Shown here one piece after another: positions 31,221-46,300 of a stretch of 64,000 bases of DNA. The notes beneath the pieces are model-generated. The model saw only the letters and a program-made list of their open reading frames with translations, did no database searches and was not told the DNA's origin. Both the position numbers and the translations under genes were made by a program. The DNA lies in the NCBI GenBank assembly GCA_024516035.1, contig CM044959.1, positions 22,804,884-22,868,883 of the forward strand. The letters run 5' to 3'. This DNA is from Bactericera cockerelli (taxonomy: Eukaryota; Arthropoda; Insecta; Hemiptera; Triozidae). Position 1 is the stretch's first letter. Every line of letters starts with the position of its first letter.

Positions 31221-34200
31221 GTAGGTAGTGTGCAGTATAACCTTACAACTTCTTTCAGTCTCATAATATCGTCTTCTACTTGTTAAACTAATAAAGTGCA
31301 TGTTTCATCCGTTATAGTTTCTTTTAGCGAGAGTTACTTGGTGCTTTTTTTTTCATGACGTCTCTTTATCATTAACGGGATTTTAGGCGGGAGTAATGTA
31401 GAATTTTAGACTCTGATAGTATACTGAGTTGTCCCTTTACATCAACAGTTTTAATGAGACACATTTACCACAATCGATTGAAACTGTTGAATATTTCGTT
31501 TATATTTCATATCTATATTGATTTTTACAAATAAAAAATGAACAGCAATTAATGTACTACTCACACGGGCAGAATTAGCCTCCCACTTGTAGTTTTTCCA
31601 TTTAACTCCATGCATTTGTTTATGGATTAAATTTGACTTAACTTTTTGGTAGTTTAAATTTTCTAGGTATTTTTGTGGTATAAAAACCAATAGTATAGAA
31701 ATGTATGGTTAATAGGAAAAACAAGTTTAAAAATCACAAAGCCCGTAAAAATATTAAAAATCCATGAAATTTATATTTTGGGAGGGGGGGGGGGGGGGGG
31801 GTTGGTTAGGGGAGAAATTCCAATTGTTAATTCTATCAAGTGTAAATTTTCCTATATCGTTCGTTTTATATCTTACGTTCGTTTTATATTTTATATCTTG
31901 TTCGTTTTTTATCGAACACAAACATAACTGCAAAATTTCAACTACCAAAAATTAATGTCAAATTAAGTCAGTAAGGTTATACAAGAAGTTGTATGGAAAA
32001 AAAGCGAGTGGTCGGATGGTTCTGTACTTTTATAATTTCCTCTGCAGACTTCTTGAGGTGATTTCCACTTTCTCTTGTTCAGTATAAATCTCCATACTAA
32101 TGGTATACCTACTATCAATACAAGAATGACTAGAAAATTTCGACTACAAAAAAAAGTTGTATTAAATTATGTCCGTATGGAAATGCACGGAGTAATATGT
32201 GTGGCAAAACAGCCTGTGTTCAACTAATTCTGCCGGTCAGTTTATATCTGTATATACCTATGTTCTCAACAAGTATCACCTTTAAGGCTGGGGTTTCAGA
32301 TGTTGGTAATAACAAGCATGAAAAGAAGTTTATCTCCATTTTTATAACTAGAAAAGAAAATGTACATTGATTTGAAAATAAATAAAAGAATTATGAGAAA
32401 TGTAAGAAAGAAATAATAAATTAATGGCGGACATTATAAGGATATAGAGACACTCTACAAGGCGTAACATACTGAGTCTACTCAGTGCTCAACTGGTTTT
32501 ATGTAATTATTAGAAAAAAGTTCATTGAAAGAATAAAACAATTGCACCTAAAAGAAAAGAACCTAATCTTAGAACATAACTAACCATCAGCTTTTAATTT
32601 AGTGACACATCTTCATCACCTCTAATCGAATGGCTCGAGCTTGAAAAAAAGTAAAGTTTGAACTGAGAGGAAGCCTCTTAGGTCCCTGAGCTTTTCCAAC
32701 ACTATGTTGATGTGTTAAGACCTGGAGTATGAATGGTAGTATCTTGAATCACACCAATCTAGAACAAATTATTGCTCTTAAAGTATAAAGCTTAGAACAG
32801 GAGTAGGTCAGTAAGTTTGTATATTATTCAGTTTCTAAATGGATATAAATTTGCTAGATCCATTTTTAATGGAACATGTTTTCATTTTACTTTCGTACTT
32901 TTAGAGCTAAACAAGAGGATTGCATTTTAGGAATGGTTCGCATTTGGACGATTTCTTTCGGTATAAGGTTAAGATTTCCTCCTCTACACAAGAAAGAAAA
33001 CTAGAACGTGTTTTCATTTAGCTCCCAAGTCTTCCGCATTAATGAAAGTTTTTATATTATTATTAAATTTATTTATCAGCAAAAGCTAAATGGTGTGGAT
33101 TCAATGAAATGACATTCAATAATCCAGACATTTTAAGAAATTTCTTTGGTCGGTATTAAACTTTTTTTTATGCTCAGCCTATACTTAGATCGAATTTGTG
33201 AACGAAATTCATAACCAAGTCGGTTTTTTGTAGGTAATGTTGGACGAAAAAAAAAGAGTCTTTCTGGACTTAGTGTATGTAAATATTTTAGGTTCAAGCA
33301 TTTTTAAATCCAAGCAAAATAATCATTTCTTGGTAGTAATGTATGTAGGTATGTGTGATTGTCTGCGCAATTCTTGGAATTTTTTTAATAATAAATAAGA
33401 TAGAACGGATAGAATATATTATTTATCTACGGTATTTCTGTCGTACTGATTTTTTTGGTGGGTACTTTTTAATCTTTTTTTGTATTAAATAGTTAACCTG
33501 ATTAGATTTTCATATTTTCTCTGTATTGGAAATGCGTAAATATTGTTACCTACAAAGTGAACCTATCAATCTGAGAGAGAAAAAATACAGTGTCAGAATT
33601 TGAATTTCGATAACTTTCATTTAATTTTTACATCGAAGCAAACGTATTGCTCTTTATCAATTTCATTCCACGTGACCCAAAATAATTATTCCATAAATCG
33701 AAGACTTAAAGAGATTCATTTCCCGTTAGTTATGATGATATGATCCTGTAATAAAATTGTGGTTGTGACCCTGTTTCCATGGAGCAATGAAAAATCTGAG
33801 GTTCCTTGAACCTCCGAAACGTGAACTAACAAATTTTGTACATATCTTGTTCTTAAACTGATTCGTTTGCTTCTACCAGCATTCAGCATAGTTTACTTAA
33901 ATTTACATTGCAGCCCGGTAAAAACAATTTTTCTGTCCCTCTCGCAGTATTTTAGAAAACAATCAACAACAATACCAATTTTATAAACACAACACGACTA
34001 AATTTAAAAATAATTTATCAAATATTCAATCAATCAACTAAAAATAAAGTCCTAATAATTAATAATCAAATAAACAATTCTATTTAAATAATAGATATAA
34101 TAAATTATTTTTAAAAAACAAAATGAAAAATACTATTTTATCACAGAAAATAAATAATATTAAATTACTTTAACAATATTAAATGATAATCCATACTAAT

Positions 34201-37070
34201 AATGCTCAATATTGTTCTTTGATTACCATAAAAAATAAATTTGCTGAATTATTTTATTCTTTATTAATCTGAAAACGCTGTCTAAAGGGGAATCCCAGGC
34301 TCTATTGAATTTTTAAAATAATTTTGGTTTGCGTCGGATCTTTGAGCCAGCTACATATTTATGTGTGACATAATGTACCATGCAATTTACAGTGTGCCTC
34401 CGAAAAAGTGGACAGTCCCTACTTTATTAATTGAAATGTAGCGCTTTCTTTCTGTAGGTCGGGATCAGACCAAATTTAGGAATTACTCTCAAGACTGCAA
34501 AATTTCAAGCTATCTCTAAGCTCAGACTGATACCACCTATTCAGATACATACTGTAATTATACTATGGAATAAATTGGCTAGTTAAGGTGTACTTAGAAA
34601 TAAACCTACCTACCTATTATTTAGAATCAGAAAAAGTTTTGTGCAAAGCTTGACAAACGAGAATTTTTAATTATTCACGTATGTTTAAACAATTAAGAGT
34701 AACCTATGTTACTTATCTAGTAAATATGGCGGCCTTGGAATATAAATTTCTAAATAATTATGTTGATGGAAAATGTTTATCAGACAAATAAGGCTGTTAC
34801 TTTTTTAATTAACAAAGAAAAAAGGTTGAACAAAATTTTCAACCACTATTTGTTCGCAATTAGAAAATATGTAGCTAGGTAATTACCAAAAATACAAAAC
34901 AAATTAAAAACAAATTTCATAATTTAAAAACCTAATATAGGCCTCTCTAATAAACAAAAGAAAAGAAAAATCAAGAGCGAACTTTAATGTTGAAGGAGAA
35001 CAAAATGAGTGACTTATAGTGGGCATTAATTTGTTGATCATTCTAAATATATTTATCAAATAAAAACGTTAAGGGAAATGCACAGATACATGTCATCACT
35101 ATCGTTCAAGCGTGATTTCCGAGGATAGCAATATTCTAACTATGATTGCGAATTGGAGAAAATTCAAGCTACATTCTACTACAGTGATTTTTCAATTTTA
35201 GGGCTCATTTTGATTTGAATGATGTCTATGTAACTTTGAACTTGTTCATTGCCTATTTCATTATACGACCAATTTTGATTTCAGAAATCATCCCTTGAAC
35301 AAATTTTGAAAAACCTTGCGGTGTAAACAGCTGTAGCAACAGATCTAGAATGGTCTGTCACACCGACATACTCTTTCACTCTGTACATAAAATGTGTGTC
35401 TGCTATGGGGTATTGATTACCAAATTTCTACCTTACATCTAAAATCTAAATCAACTTCTCATCAAAAACAAATTTTATTTCTTGATTGTTATCTCAAAAG
35501 TACTGTAAGCTGAAAAATTGGGTTCAATTTCGTTGATCATTCACATATCAAGTATTATTATCAGCTTTGTGCTTGGATTTAGGAGTTTTCTTAATCCTCA
35601 ATGAAAATCTTAACAAACCTTTTAAAACATGAGCTTTAGAATGTGACGCTGAATATTGCTTTTTTACACCCAGGTACTTTAGTATCTTAATAATTCATGT
35701 ACTACCTTTCCCTATAAGAAGCTCCTTACACCATCTATTTTAGAGAGAAATGTTTTCTTCATGTACTCAGTTTCTATATTGTTTGGTAGCAATTTGGACC
35801 CCAGGAAGAAAATGAATGTGCTGGGCAGTGAGAAACTTTAAGGAATGATAAAAAATCTTTTCAAATTATTTTTAGAATGGAGTCAAGTCGCCCGAATTTC
35901 AAATTGAAATAAACAACACTAAGTCTCTACCTACTTGTGTTTAAAATATTCTACTGAAAAGACAACAACAATAATCTAGAAGCAAAAGATGATCCAACTA
36001 AAAAATTTAAAAGATTATGTTAGTTATTTTATGTTTTTTTAATTAATGGAAGGAATTAGTTCAAAAATAGAAATAAATTATTAAATAAATTAAGTATAAA
36101 TAAACGTAGGTACTATTAATGGTACCTACAAAATAAATTTGTATTATGTATTTTATTTTGTAAGTTGGTACCCACTAACTTAGAATTAAATTAGGTAAGT
36201 AAAAAAGGTAAATCAATCTCCCTTAACGTTTTTATTTTAATTTCAAAAAAAGAAATCTTATTTAAACATAAATTTTTAATGTAAAAAATTATATTCTTTT
36301 TTTATGTAAAAAAATCATGTTATTAATAATTTTTATAATTTATAAATTTTTGGCAAAATAAAAATGGGATAAATTTGTGTGTCGATTTTTATTTGATGAG
36401 CTCTGGAGATAAAAACATTTTCTTCGTGTTTGAATAGAATAGTTTCTTATAGCTATGCATGAGATTTTCATTTACGAAATAATGGATGAATTAATGAAAC
36501 TTGATAGTTTTTCTTCACAAATTGGCTAAACACTTTAACTTCACCCAGCCTGGGTTGACGATGAAAAGTTTTTGGGTTGGTTAAAGATTTGCACAGTTTT
36601 TTTTGTGTTCTCAATTTAATTTTTCAGGATAAACTATCAAACGTTAAGACGAACAAATGTTTTTATCGTGATATCTAAACAAACCAAGGGGCTAATTTCT
36701 GGCCTTAATTGTATGAGATGTCTGAATCTAGCCAGTGATTGAAACACTGTAATACATTTGTGAGCACTTTTTTGAGATAAAATTTAGTAAGCGTAATATT
36801 GAGGTCTGGATTATTTGTACAGAAAGATATGTAAATTTAACATGTCACAATAACATAAAAAATTATGAATAGGTACCAGTGGCAAGTACTTTCATAGTTT
36901 CTAATCAAATCATTTGAGACTGACACAGTAGATACAAGTATTTACTTAATGTAAATCAAAATGAAGGTGATACGTAGGAATAGATGTTAGCAAACGCCAA
37001 CCATAATGTACAAGCCTGACTGGCCTGTCACGGGACATGAGGTGGTTTTATACTTGTTAAGGAAATATAC
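31221..37070. other. Gene-free stretch of about 5.8 kb
   Basis: AT-rich non-coding DNA without a credible exon. A G-run lies at 31783-31801. Otherwise I see nothing distinctive. Confidence 0.4.
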
Positions 37071-37126
37071 TCTGCCGCGCTGTCTCTTTCTTTGTATAGG
37101 CGTTCTTCAGACCTCGGCCGAGGTGT
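37070..37126 (+). repeat. Dispersed repeat end with CCTCGGCCGAGG palindrome
   Basis: ACTCTGCCGCGCTGTCTCTT through GACCTCGGCCGAGGTGTTTG is matched in reverse orientation at about 53487-53560. Confidence 0.6.
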
Positions 37127-37671
37127 TTGATATTAAGTATACAATGTACTTGTTTTATTTTAGTGGATAAAAAAATTGACAGTGGGCAAAGTTTTTCTTT
37201 CATAAGTTATGGCAGTGTTTTTATAAACCAAAACGAACAATACTCTCGTAGATTTATTTCGTGTGTATCATATCTCGTGTTTTTGAACAACATAGTCTAC
37301 CTGTTAGTGTTGTTCTCCATGTGCCAAATTTAGTGCTTGAGAACGGATCTCAAATGACTTTCATAAAACTCAACAATTCATTAATATCTTTGACTGAACA
37401 GAAAAGATGACACCCACCAAACAAATGTGTCTCGAAACAAAGTAAAACTAACATGTTCCAAGGATATGGAATAAGTATATGGATAAAATCCATCCAAGTC
37501 TGAAGGAAATCGTATTTATACTGCCACTGTTTTGCATTATTGTCAAGTTACACAAGTCTTGATATAATAATTTTAATGCGGAAAATGAACAAGTGACCCA
37601 ACCGGATAAATTTTGATCTCCTCTTTCAACAATAATACGTATTCAATAGTTGTACTTATGCACAATGATTT

Positions 37672-37885
37672 ATTATAATAATAATAACACTCTTTAGTGG
37701 AAGCTAACCACCAGGTGACGTTCATGCTCAAAGCATTTTCTACCACCTAACCCTCAGAGTCTTATTATTATGTGGTTACAAACTCAAATTAATGAGGAAA
37801 GTTCATGCACTGGGTGGAATTTGCACCAACGGATCCCTACGCTACCTGGTTTACCAGACTAGTGCGTTAACCACTTGACAACCAT
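37672..37885 (-). repeat. tRNA-derived SINE, family 4
   Basis: ATGCTCAAAGCATTTTCTAC, ACCTAACCCTCAGAGTCTTA and the B-box complement region TGGGTGGAATTTGCACC are shared with 59612-59825. Read on the minus strand, the head is TGGTTGTCAAGTGGTTAACG. Confidence 0.75.
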
Positions 37886-38449
37886 TTATTCCGTACTTTG
37901 GAGAAAAAAATGTTACCGTTACAAGACAGCGTGCATTAATAGTTCCTTAACATAGGCCAGATGGAAACCCCCTCAAATAAAAATCGACTACATCAATAAC
38001 AAGGACAAGTCGTCACTGTTATCAGAATCATTCAAAATCATCGAATTACTCCTAATGATAAGTCGATGGTGAGAGAAGTCAGTCGTTTTGGTGAAGCACC
38101 TTAAGAAGGGACAAACCGAAATGTCGCTATTTATCACTGAAAGCAGAGAAAAGAAATATTCAATTAATTTTATTCTACTTCCTAGAGTTGATATCTGAAG
38201 TATTTATTGCTTTCGTTTCTTTTAAATCTTTTTAATTTCGCGGGGCTAGACCCTAGCCTAGAACGACCCTATGCCTTCTCGATTGCTCAGGGTTTGATAG
38301 CACAGTTTGCCTCAGGCAATAATCATGCCCTTGGTCAGTATTATTCTTACCAATAAAGAGTTATTTCTAGTAGTTCTGTGAAATGTAAACCCCACACAGA
38401 TTCAACTATAGCAAATGTTCAATCAAGCATGAGGACATAGAGACCTTTC

Positions 38450-38905
38450 ATTCAAAACTCCACTCGATAGGTTTCAATTAAAAAATATCAACTGGACTTT
38501 TCTTTGGCCCTTTTTCGATTTTTACCACCGTTTTTTTGGCCTTTTTTCGATTACAAGGGGGCCCCCCTTAGCTTTCACGATCACCAATGAACTCAAATAT
38601 ATTTTCCGAACGACTCTACAAAATTTGAAGAGCCTTGCTTGTTTCAATGAAATTAGAACAATCGTTTTTAATTTTCACCGACACATCCCCCATTTGGCAG
38701 CGAGTGGCCCAAATCGGCCCAAAAACTATAGGTAAAATTCTAGGACCCCAATAAACATGTATACTAAATTTCAACAATTTTTAAAAATCCGGTCGAGAGT
38801 TATCGCGGAAAAGACAGACAGATCAACGAAAGCCAAATCGTCCAGTATACAAGTTAAAAGAGAACTTCACTTAGTGAGGTCGCTTCGCTTCCTCACTGCG
38901 TTCGG
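38450..38905. repeat. Dispersed repeat fragment shared with about 6380-6775
   Basis: ACTCGATAGGTTTCAATT..ATATCAACT, GGTAAAATTCTAG and ACCCCAATAAACATG resemble the copy at 6380-6775. No protein domain is seen; family unknown. Confidence 0.45.
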
Positions 38906-39167
38906 TTAAATGTACCCTATCAATATGATTATGCTATTTTTATGCTTGAGATTCAAATGTACCTATGTTCATTTGTTCTTCTTGAGTTAGTGAAATTTGT
39001 ATGCGCGCCTTGTATCTTTATATATGCAACGTGCAACAAATTAAAAAGCTACACTAACAATAATATTTTATTTCCAGGAGGTAATGCGTACTTCTCCTTA
39101 ATTAATGAAGGTATTAAAAATTTGAACTCACAACAACAAAAGCATGTTTTTTATTAAGTTTGAAAAT

Positions 39168-39345
39168 AGTCGACTTGTGTAGAGCACTCGGCTTGCAAGC
39201 ACGGTGTCTTGGTTTCGAATCCCAGCGGTGCTCTGAGTCGGAATTAACTTTTCAGCTCTGTACTTTGAATGTTCGTGGTACACTCATACCTCGTGAGAAA
39301 AACTGAGTAGCTATTTGATGAATAGTGACCAGTGGTGGCAATACG
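39168..39345 (+). repeat. tRNA-SINE family 3 copy
   Basis: The head GTAGAGCACTCGGCTTGCAA with B box GGTTTCGAATCCC is followed by AGCTCTGTACTTTGAATGTT and TGACCAGTGGTGGC. Confidence 0.75.
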
Positions 39346-39725
39346 AAAAGGGATATACAGAACGTTTCTGAAAAGGTGTGGTAATACTTAAACTTAAGTT
39401 TAACTATGACCACAAGACAGCAGGCTATAGGGCACTCCCTAATCTTAGAACTTTACTCAATTAAAATATTTCATCGTATTCAAAAGTAACGAGGGGTGGC
39501 CACCTTTTCAGAAACATATTCACTGTATATGGATGTTAGAAAATGATGAAAATCTAGATATTGATAATGCTGAGTTACATGTATACTATAGTTGTGACAC
39601 AATAACACAAAGGAAAGCACACACATTACGAGAAGGAATATTGATATTGGAAAATGATGAAATTTGGAGTTTCTGTTCATAGACAATTAGACATCCAGCC
39701 AATCTGGCCTTTAGTCCCTCTAGCC

Positions 39726-40102
39726 CAGTGGTTCCCAACCTTTTAATACTGGCGACCCAATTTCCCTTTTACCCTACATCCCACGACCCAAAGTTCAAAA
39801 TCGGTATAGGTAAGCAGTACGTACTATTTACATTTAACTGCAAAGAAAATTCTAATTATACGAGAAATGATTCTTTTCATTTTTTCAAATTTGATTTCTA
39901 AAAGAAACCAATCAAAAAGATTGGGTGGAAAAAAAAATGTCAAATTTACATGAAGTGATCCATTTCTTCTCTCAGATCAAAGAAACAATTAATGATAATA
40001 ATAATACTGTTTCCTTTTGATAAAACTATTGGAGCTTGCGACCCATTTAAAATGGCTGCGCCACCTACTTGTGGGTCGCGACCCACCGATTCGGTACCCA
40101 TG
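39726..40102. mobile_element. hAT-type MITE downstream of Shaker
   Basis: The left end CAGTGGTTCCCAACC and the right end GGTACCCATG are degenerate inverted repeats. Internal GCGACCC motifs face each other. The flanks CTCTAGCC and CTCTAGTC look like an 8-bp target duplication with one change. Confidence 0.7.
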
Positions 40103-40140
40103 CTCTAGTCGAATACAGAAAGGTGATACTTACACACTAG

Positions 40141-40322
40141 TCAGACATCGGTTTCAATGCTCATTATATTGTGCTTCGGATTGCACAGGCTAAGATTATT
40201 ATTACTAAGGAGTTTCTTGTTGGTGAGGCTATTAGAGTATTCTCGACCAAAGAGAAGTCCCTCTTCTAGCTCCATCATGTCAGATGAAGATTCGGATAAT
40301 GAGCTTTTTTTCATATGTTGGC
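40141..40322 (-). CDS. Sh: Shaker last exon (C-terminal tail, PDZ ligand)
   Basis: After TCTTTTAG the frame reads [20 protein letters not shown], then [20 protein letters not shown], then [20 protein letters not shown] and stop at 40141. The start and the final SIETDV match fly Shaker; the glutamine-rich middle of the fly tail is absent. Confidence 0.93.
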
Positions 40323-43300
40323 CTAAAAGAGAAAAAAATTATAATAAAAATTAACAGTGGACAAAGGCAACAGTAATAACATCGTTTAATCAGCTAATAA
40401 AACACCTTAAACTAATTAAACACCTCGTCTAGAGTAAGTTGATGGGGCAATGTGCCTCTTACACAGGCAGCATTACCTCGTTGCATTGCAAGAAACCATT
40501 ATCCAGTTCAAGTTAATTAATGTCAATAATGGTTATATCCGTTATATGGTTAGTTCTCGTCGTAGGTTTAAATCCACCCTTGGTATTATGGGCCTAGTCA
40601 ACGTGCTGAAGTGAATAAGTTTTGAAAATGTTGGGTAAAACTTACTGTTGAATTATAACGATAGCATTTGAAAGGTATACTCTGGTAAAGCTTCAACCAA
40701 TTCTAAAAAAAAAAATTATCTCGTTCTTGTTGCTTCATTGTTTTTGTGGACAATATAGCTCAAAATAATTGAAGACCCTAGGATACATTGAATCAACTAG
40801 TGCGGTATTTTAACTTGCTTTCTTCATATCAAGTGTGGAGAAACCCTTCCAGGATGCCAGCAGCTATTTAAGCTTATAGGGTATTTTGTATTTTCTTATT
40901 CCTGGTCTACTTTCTGTTAATCTCGCTTCAACCTGATCACTGCCGTTCAACTCTGTTTAAGTTAAATCCATCAAATGCGGCTCTTCTATTCAGGTACTTG
41001 ATCAAATAATGCTGGCCTAATCTTTGTTTCTATTTAGGTACTTGATCAAATAATGCTGGTCTAATCTTTGTTTATATTTAGGTACTTGATCAAATAATGC
41101 TGGTCTAATCTTTTTTCTATTTAGGTACTTGATCAAATAATGCTGGTCTAATCTTTGTTTATATTTAGGTGCTTGATCAAATAATGCTAGTCTAATCTTT
41201 TTTCTATTTAGGTACTTGATCAAATAATGCTGGTCTAATCTTTTTTCTATTTAGGTACTTGATCAAATAATGCTGGTCTAATCTTTGTTTTTATTTAGGT
41301 ACTTGATCAAATAATGCTGGTCTAATCTTTCTTTATGTTAAATCCATCAAATTATGCTCTAATCTTGTTTATCACTCGATCAAATACTGCTCTAATCTCT
41401 GTTTATAGTTACCCAACTAGATTGCTGGTCTACTCACCTAAAGTGCCTGGAAGATAAGGACAACTGGTGACATGGTTGAAGTTTTGAGATTGCATATCCT
41501 CTTGATCAGTCTCTCTGTGATAGAAGTAGTTGAAGTTTGAGACAATGACAGGCACAGGAAGGGCAATGGTGAGCACACCGGCAATGGCGCACAGAGACCC
41601 GACAATTTTACCCCAAACTCCAACCGGCCTGAAAAGAACCAAGAGAAAAGGGTGTTACAAGTGTGATTCTTCTAGAAAATTGTGAATTCTACCCAGAAAA
41701 CGCAATTAGTTTGGACTTTGAGTGAGCAAGCTTACAATTGTGCTTGTATGTATGTACATCGTCAGGTGACTAAATTATCAAGGGATATTATCAATCATAG
41801 AAGATTCCACAAATCTCCCTTAGTCAATCCAATTACACTACGGTATGCTTTTCTTACGTTATGCAATTATTAGTTGACCCAAAATTACTTTCACATGTGG
41901 CTACCCGAAAGCCATACTACTTATCTGCTACGTTCTACATAACTATTCTGTCGAGATATCTACGAGTACTGGAGAGTATACATGTTGGTGAAGGAAAAGT
42001 CTAGTCTCTATTCAAGATGATATTAAAAATATTAAAAATCTACTTCTATGAATGTGATGAAGAATTGAATTAATTAACATAACATAAATCTAGTAAATAT
42101 TTCCAGGTTTTGAAACAAATACCACCTGCGTTGGAAAGAACTGTCTGGGGTGTGAGAAACTAATGATAGGTACAATTTACATCTAAGGGTAAGTTATTAT
42201 TCTATCTACATGTTACGTTTACATTAATCAGGGGAAGGGAGGCATTATTAATAATTTGTGACGCAAGTGGTTTGTAAGTGTAAGGACTAATTTCTATTGA
42301 GCCACTTTTAAAGAGAGATTCATCACTGTATCAATGATGGGAGATTGGTTGACATATTGTGTCATTAATATATTTTCAATTTAGGGTTCTTTTTCTCAAG
42401 TTGTTTTTGAACAACAAAGGCAAAACAATTACCCAACCATATTCTCAAACAAATCGAGACTATACAACAATCTAAAGAAACATCAGAAGTTATGTCTTAC
42501 TAGACATGTGTTGGGAAATACCCAAGTTTGTTTAATAATGTTGATATTGTGTATGTACTGTGAACATAAAATCCACATTTTACCCCCTCTCTAAAAACAA
42601 TCATGCACAAAATGTCTTTTTTACAATAATGGTGGGGAGGATCAAATTATATTTCTGTCTACGAGCATACAAACATGCAACTAACTCTACTCGAGGAAAT
42701 GGGAACATTTAACGAAGAAAATTCTTTGTTATTTATTTTTCTTTCAACATAGGTAACAGTTTTTTTTAAACTTGAATTAAAAAAAGACGACGAGTTCTGA
42801 CTTTTAAAATATCTGTAACTGAACATATAAGGATAATGAAAAAAAAACTTGAATGCGATATTCTTAATCAACACACCAAAGAATAAATCTCATGGAATAA
42901 TTCAAAAGAAAAGGAAAAAAAAAAAGAAAAAACATTTTGTGAAGAAAAAATTAAGCCAAGAAAATGAATAAATAATAAAATAAAATTTGAAGGCGCCAGA
43001 AACATAGAAGACACAATGAAGGAAAAGAAACATGGATAGTTATTTATTCATAAAAATGTCTGTAGAGACTCCAGTGAACATTTGTCCATCATTTTAACGC
43101 AGCCTGCATAAGTTAACGCATCAGCAAAAAAGAAAATACTGAAATCAATGGTATAAAATAACAACATCCAGCACTGGGTGATCATATTACCTCAGTTATG
43201 AAACAAAAAGGAAAAATAAAGAAAAAAGCAAAAAATTAAAACACAAAAGATCAAACAACACTAAAACCACAACAAATGTAATCACAAAAACTTGAGTCGC

Positions 43301-46300
43301 TCTCAAATGTCTCAAAATGACAGCCAATGGTTCAGGAGATTCCAAGTTCATCCGGCACATCTACACAATTAATATGATAAAGGCTCACACCAGAATAATA
43401 CACATAATATAATAATATGTATGTAGTTTGTATTTAGACTTTTTTTAATTTACTTTTATACAATAGAAAACACACTTGAGCGAATCTTCCACTGGAAGCG
43501 CTCGTAAAAAGAGGGAACATTAATTTTGATATTTTTTTTAAAGGTAGAACTTATAGTGCATAATTAGTTATAAAAAATAACATATCTCATATCAATTTAG
43601 TTCGTAATTCGTTCAAAATCAATTTTTTTTTTAAATAAAAAAAAGACAGTCAAATTGAGTAAGAGGCTTTTTTTTTTCTTTTCAAAAAATAGAATTGATT
43701 AATACATAATATTGTTTTGAAAATTTAAAGGACCTTGATGATAGTGTCAATAAAAAAAATCAAATAGGAATCATTCATTCTGTCTAGAGCAGGCACTTTC
43801 ACAAATGCCTCTATCAAATTGTACACGAAGATATCATAGATCCGCTGGGATTTGAGCCAGCTGGACAGCCACCTTAGTGACCTTAGGTCTTGCGTATTCA
43901 TATGTAAAACTAGCCTTCTATTGGTCTCAATAAGAGGGAAAGAAATGATTTTGAATGTCTTAAAGGAACAACACAACATTCAAAAACCCACATGCGGATA
44001 GAAGGCAGGGATATTCAGAGGAATACCTCCTGAACTCTCTTGCTATTTCCTTGAGGGACTTTTATGATAATTATGTATCATGTATGTCTTCTAAAATGCA
44101 TTGGGTAGTAATTAAAGAAGAGCAATTTACTTTGTAGTACGCATAGACACATCTAGATATGAGTTATTGTAACATGGACCAATCAAGCGAATGAATGAAA
44201 AACTCAACAATCATTTCATTAAAAGAATAAATAATAATAAATAAAAACAAGTGTGCTTAACATAAATTAGAAAAACATAGGAGAACAACAACCACACAAA
44301 AGCAAAAGGAATCAAACTGTGCACAAACAAATGTAAAAGAAAGGGAAAATAAAATTGAAAAATTAAAAAGGAAATAAGAAGGAAAAGGGTTATTACTCAG
44401 ATCAAAAGCAACACACAAACAGAATTGATTGCACCACGATAGTCCCTTAACTGTTAGAAAGATTCGCTTGATGGCTATGAAATATTACATACATACATGG
44501 ATACGAGGATAGTATGTATATTATAAAACAATTAAAAAATGGATGTATAAATTTTGAAATTTTCATATCATAGAAAAAAAAGTGCATGCAGTTATTTTGA
44601 AATGTATTTAAATTTTGTAATTTGACTACTGTGTGTTTATTTTATTTTCCCCCCTCTCTTTTTTGTTCAGTGGTACTATGTCAATACGTTTTGAAATTCC
44701 ACTGTTTTAAAATAATAGACCTGACACAAACTGTATGTGTGTGTGTGTGAGTCTTCCAATTAATATTTTTCATTAGGTAACCACTTACGTCAACAAATTG
44801 AAACTAGTGAAATAATATACAGAAAAATTGTCTTTAGGTACCATTTACGAAGAATAAATTGGACTTCAAAATTCTACTATAAGCGGTACCTATCTAACGC
44901 TCGGCGCCCTATTGATGTAGAGATCTGACGGTGTTTCAAGAAAATCCAATGTTTCACAAAGAACTGAAAGGTTTGAGGAAAGGTACAATCTGAATCCAAA
45001 AATGTAAAACGAGACCAAGTTGACAAACAAAAGATCTGGTTTCTTCCTGCTGCTCCAACTCCTGTCAATCATGCAAATGTTCTCATTGCACCTCAAGCGA
45101 TGACATATATAACTCTAACCAAATAAAACTTTTTACTTCATTGAAAGTAAATAAGAGTAGAAATCAAAGGTAAATTCAATCAAGAATGTAATAATAAGCC
45201 TGACGTATGTGTAATAATCAAATGAAGAAATTTTGAAACGAAATCAGAAAATAAAAGAAAATATAAAACAAAATAAAAAAATATATCTTCAAACTGCACC
45301 GCTCGCGATTTTGAAAGACATAAATACAGTTCTTCAATACAAAGAATTTTCCATTTTAAGTTAACAAAATAAATATTTTTCTTTTTGTCAAATGATGGGG
45401 ATGAGGAAGGTACTAAATATAAAATGGGAAAAAATGCGTGAGGGTAATATGAAATGCTAAAATTACATCAAGTGTTATACTTAAGTAGCATTAGAAGTTA
45501 TGGAAGAAACAACTAAAATGTTAAATCACAACTGTAGAGAGTATCTATCTTACGTCAAAATACAAAACAGTTTTAAGAATAATGGTATAACAGTCAAAAT
45601 CGAATTTTGAAAGCTCAATAGCATTGCATGTTATGTATTCAGACGTATTATGATAGATTTCTTGTTAGTACTTCACTTTGATGGACGGCTTTATTATGTA
45701 TTTCATATTGGACTACTGAAATAAAAGGGATTTCTACAAGTGAGTCTAATAAATCATGTATGTAAGGTATAACGGTTGCAGTCAGTAAAATAATATTGGT
45801 TAACAAAAACTAAATAAAAGAACATGACTGTGTGATCTGTGGGAACTCCCAAAATTAAAAAAAAAAACTAAGTTAATATTATTAATTCACACATGTAATT
45901 CTCTTATCCAATATTCATGAGAAAAAGAAATTAGCTCTGCGGTAATAGGTACACGTTGGTTTGGTGTTGTTTAATATTATTTCAGAATATTCACTATTCG
46001 TGCGATAAAGAATAACCTGTGTTACAAGTAATTACTTTTCATAGATATTAAATTAATTCCTCACAACAGACTCCAGACAGAGCTTCTTGAAGAGATCCCA
46101 CACATCAAAGTACAAGTTTGTAACTAAATTAGAAACTAACTAAAGAGTTGTTAGTGATCATGATCAAAATTAAATAAAAACCAAATTAGGTTAGAATAAA
46201 TAATAAAAATGAACTAAAAAGATGCGTACGTCATGTCACCATAGCCCACTGTGGTCATGGTGACTACAGCCCACCAAAAAGCATCTGGAATACTCTTGAA

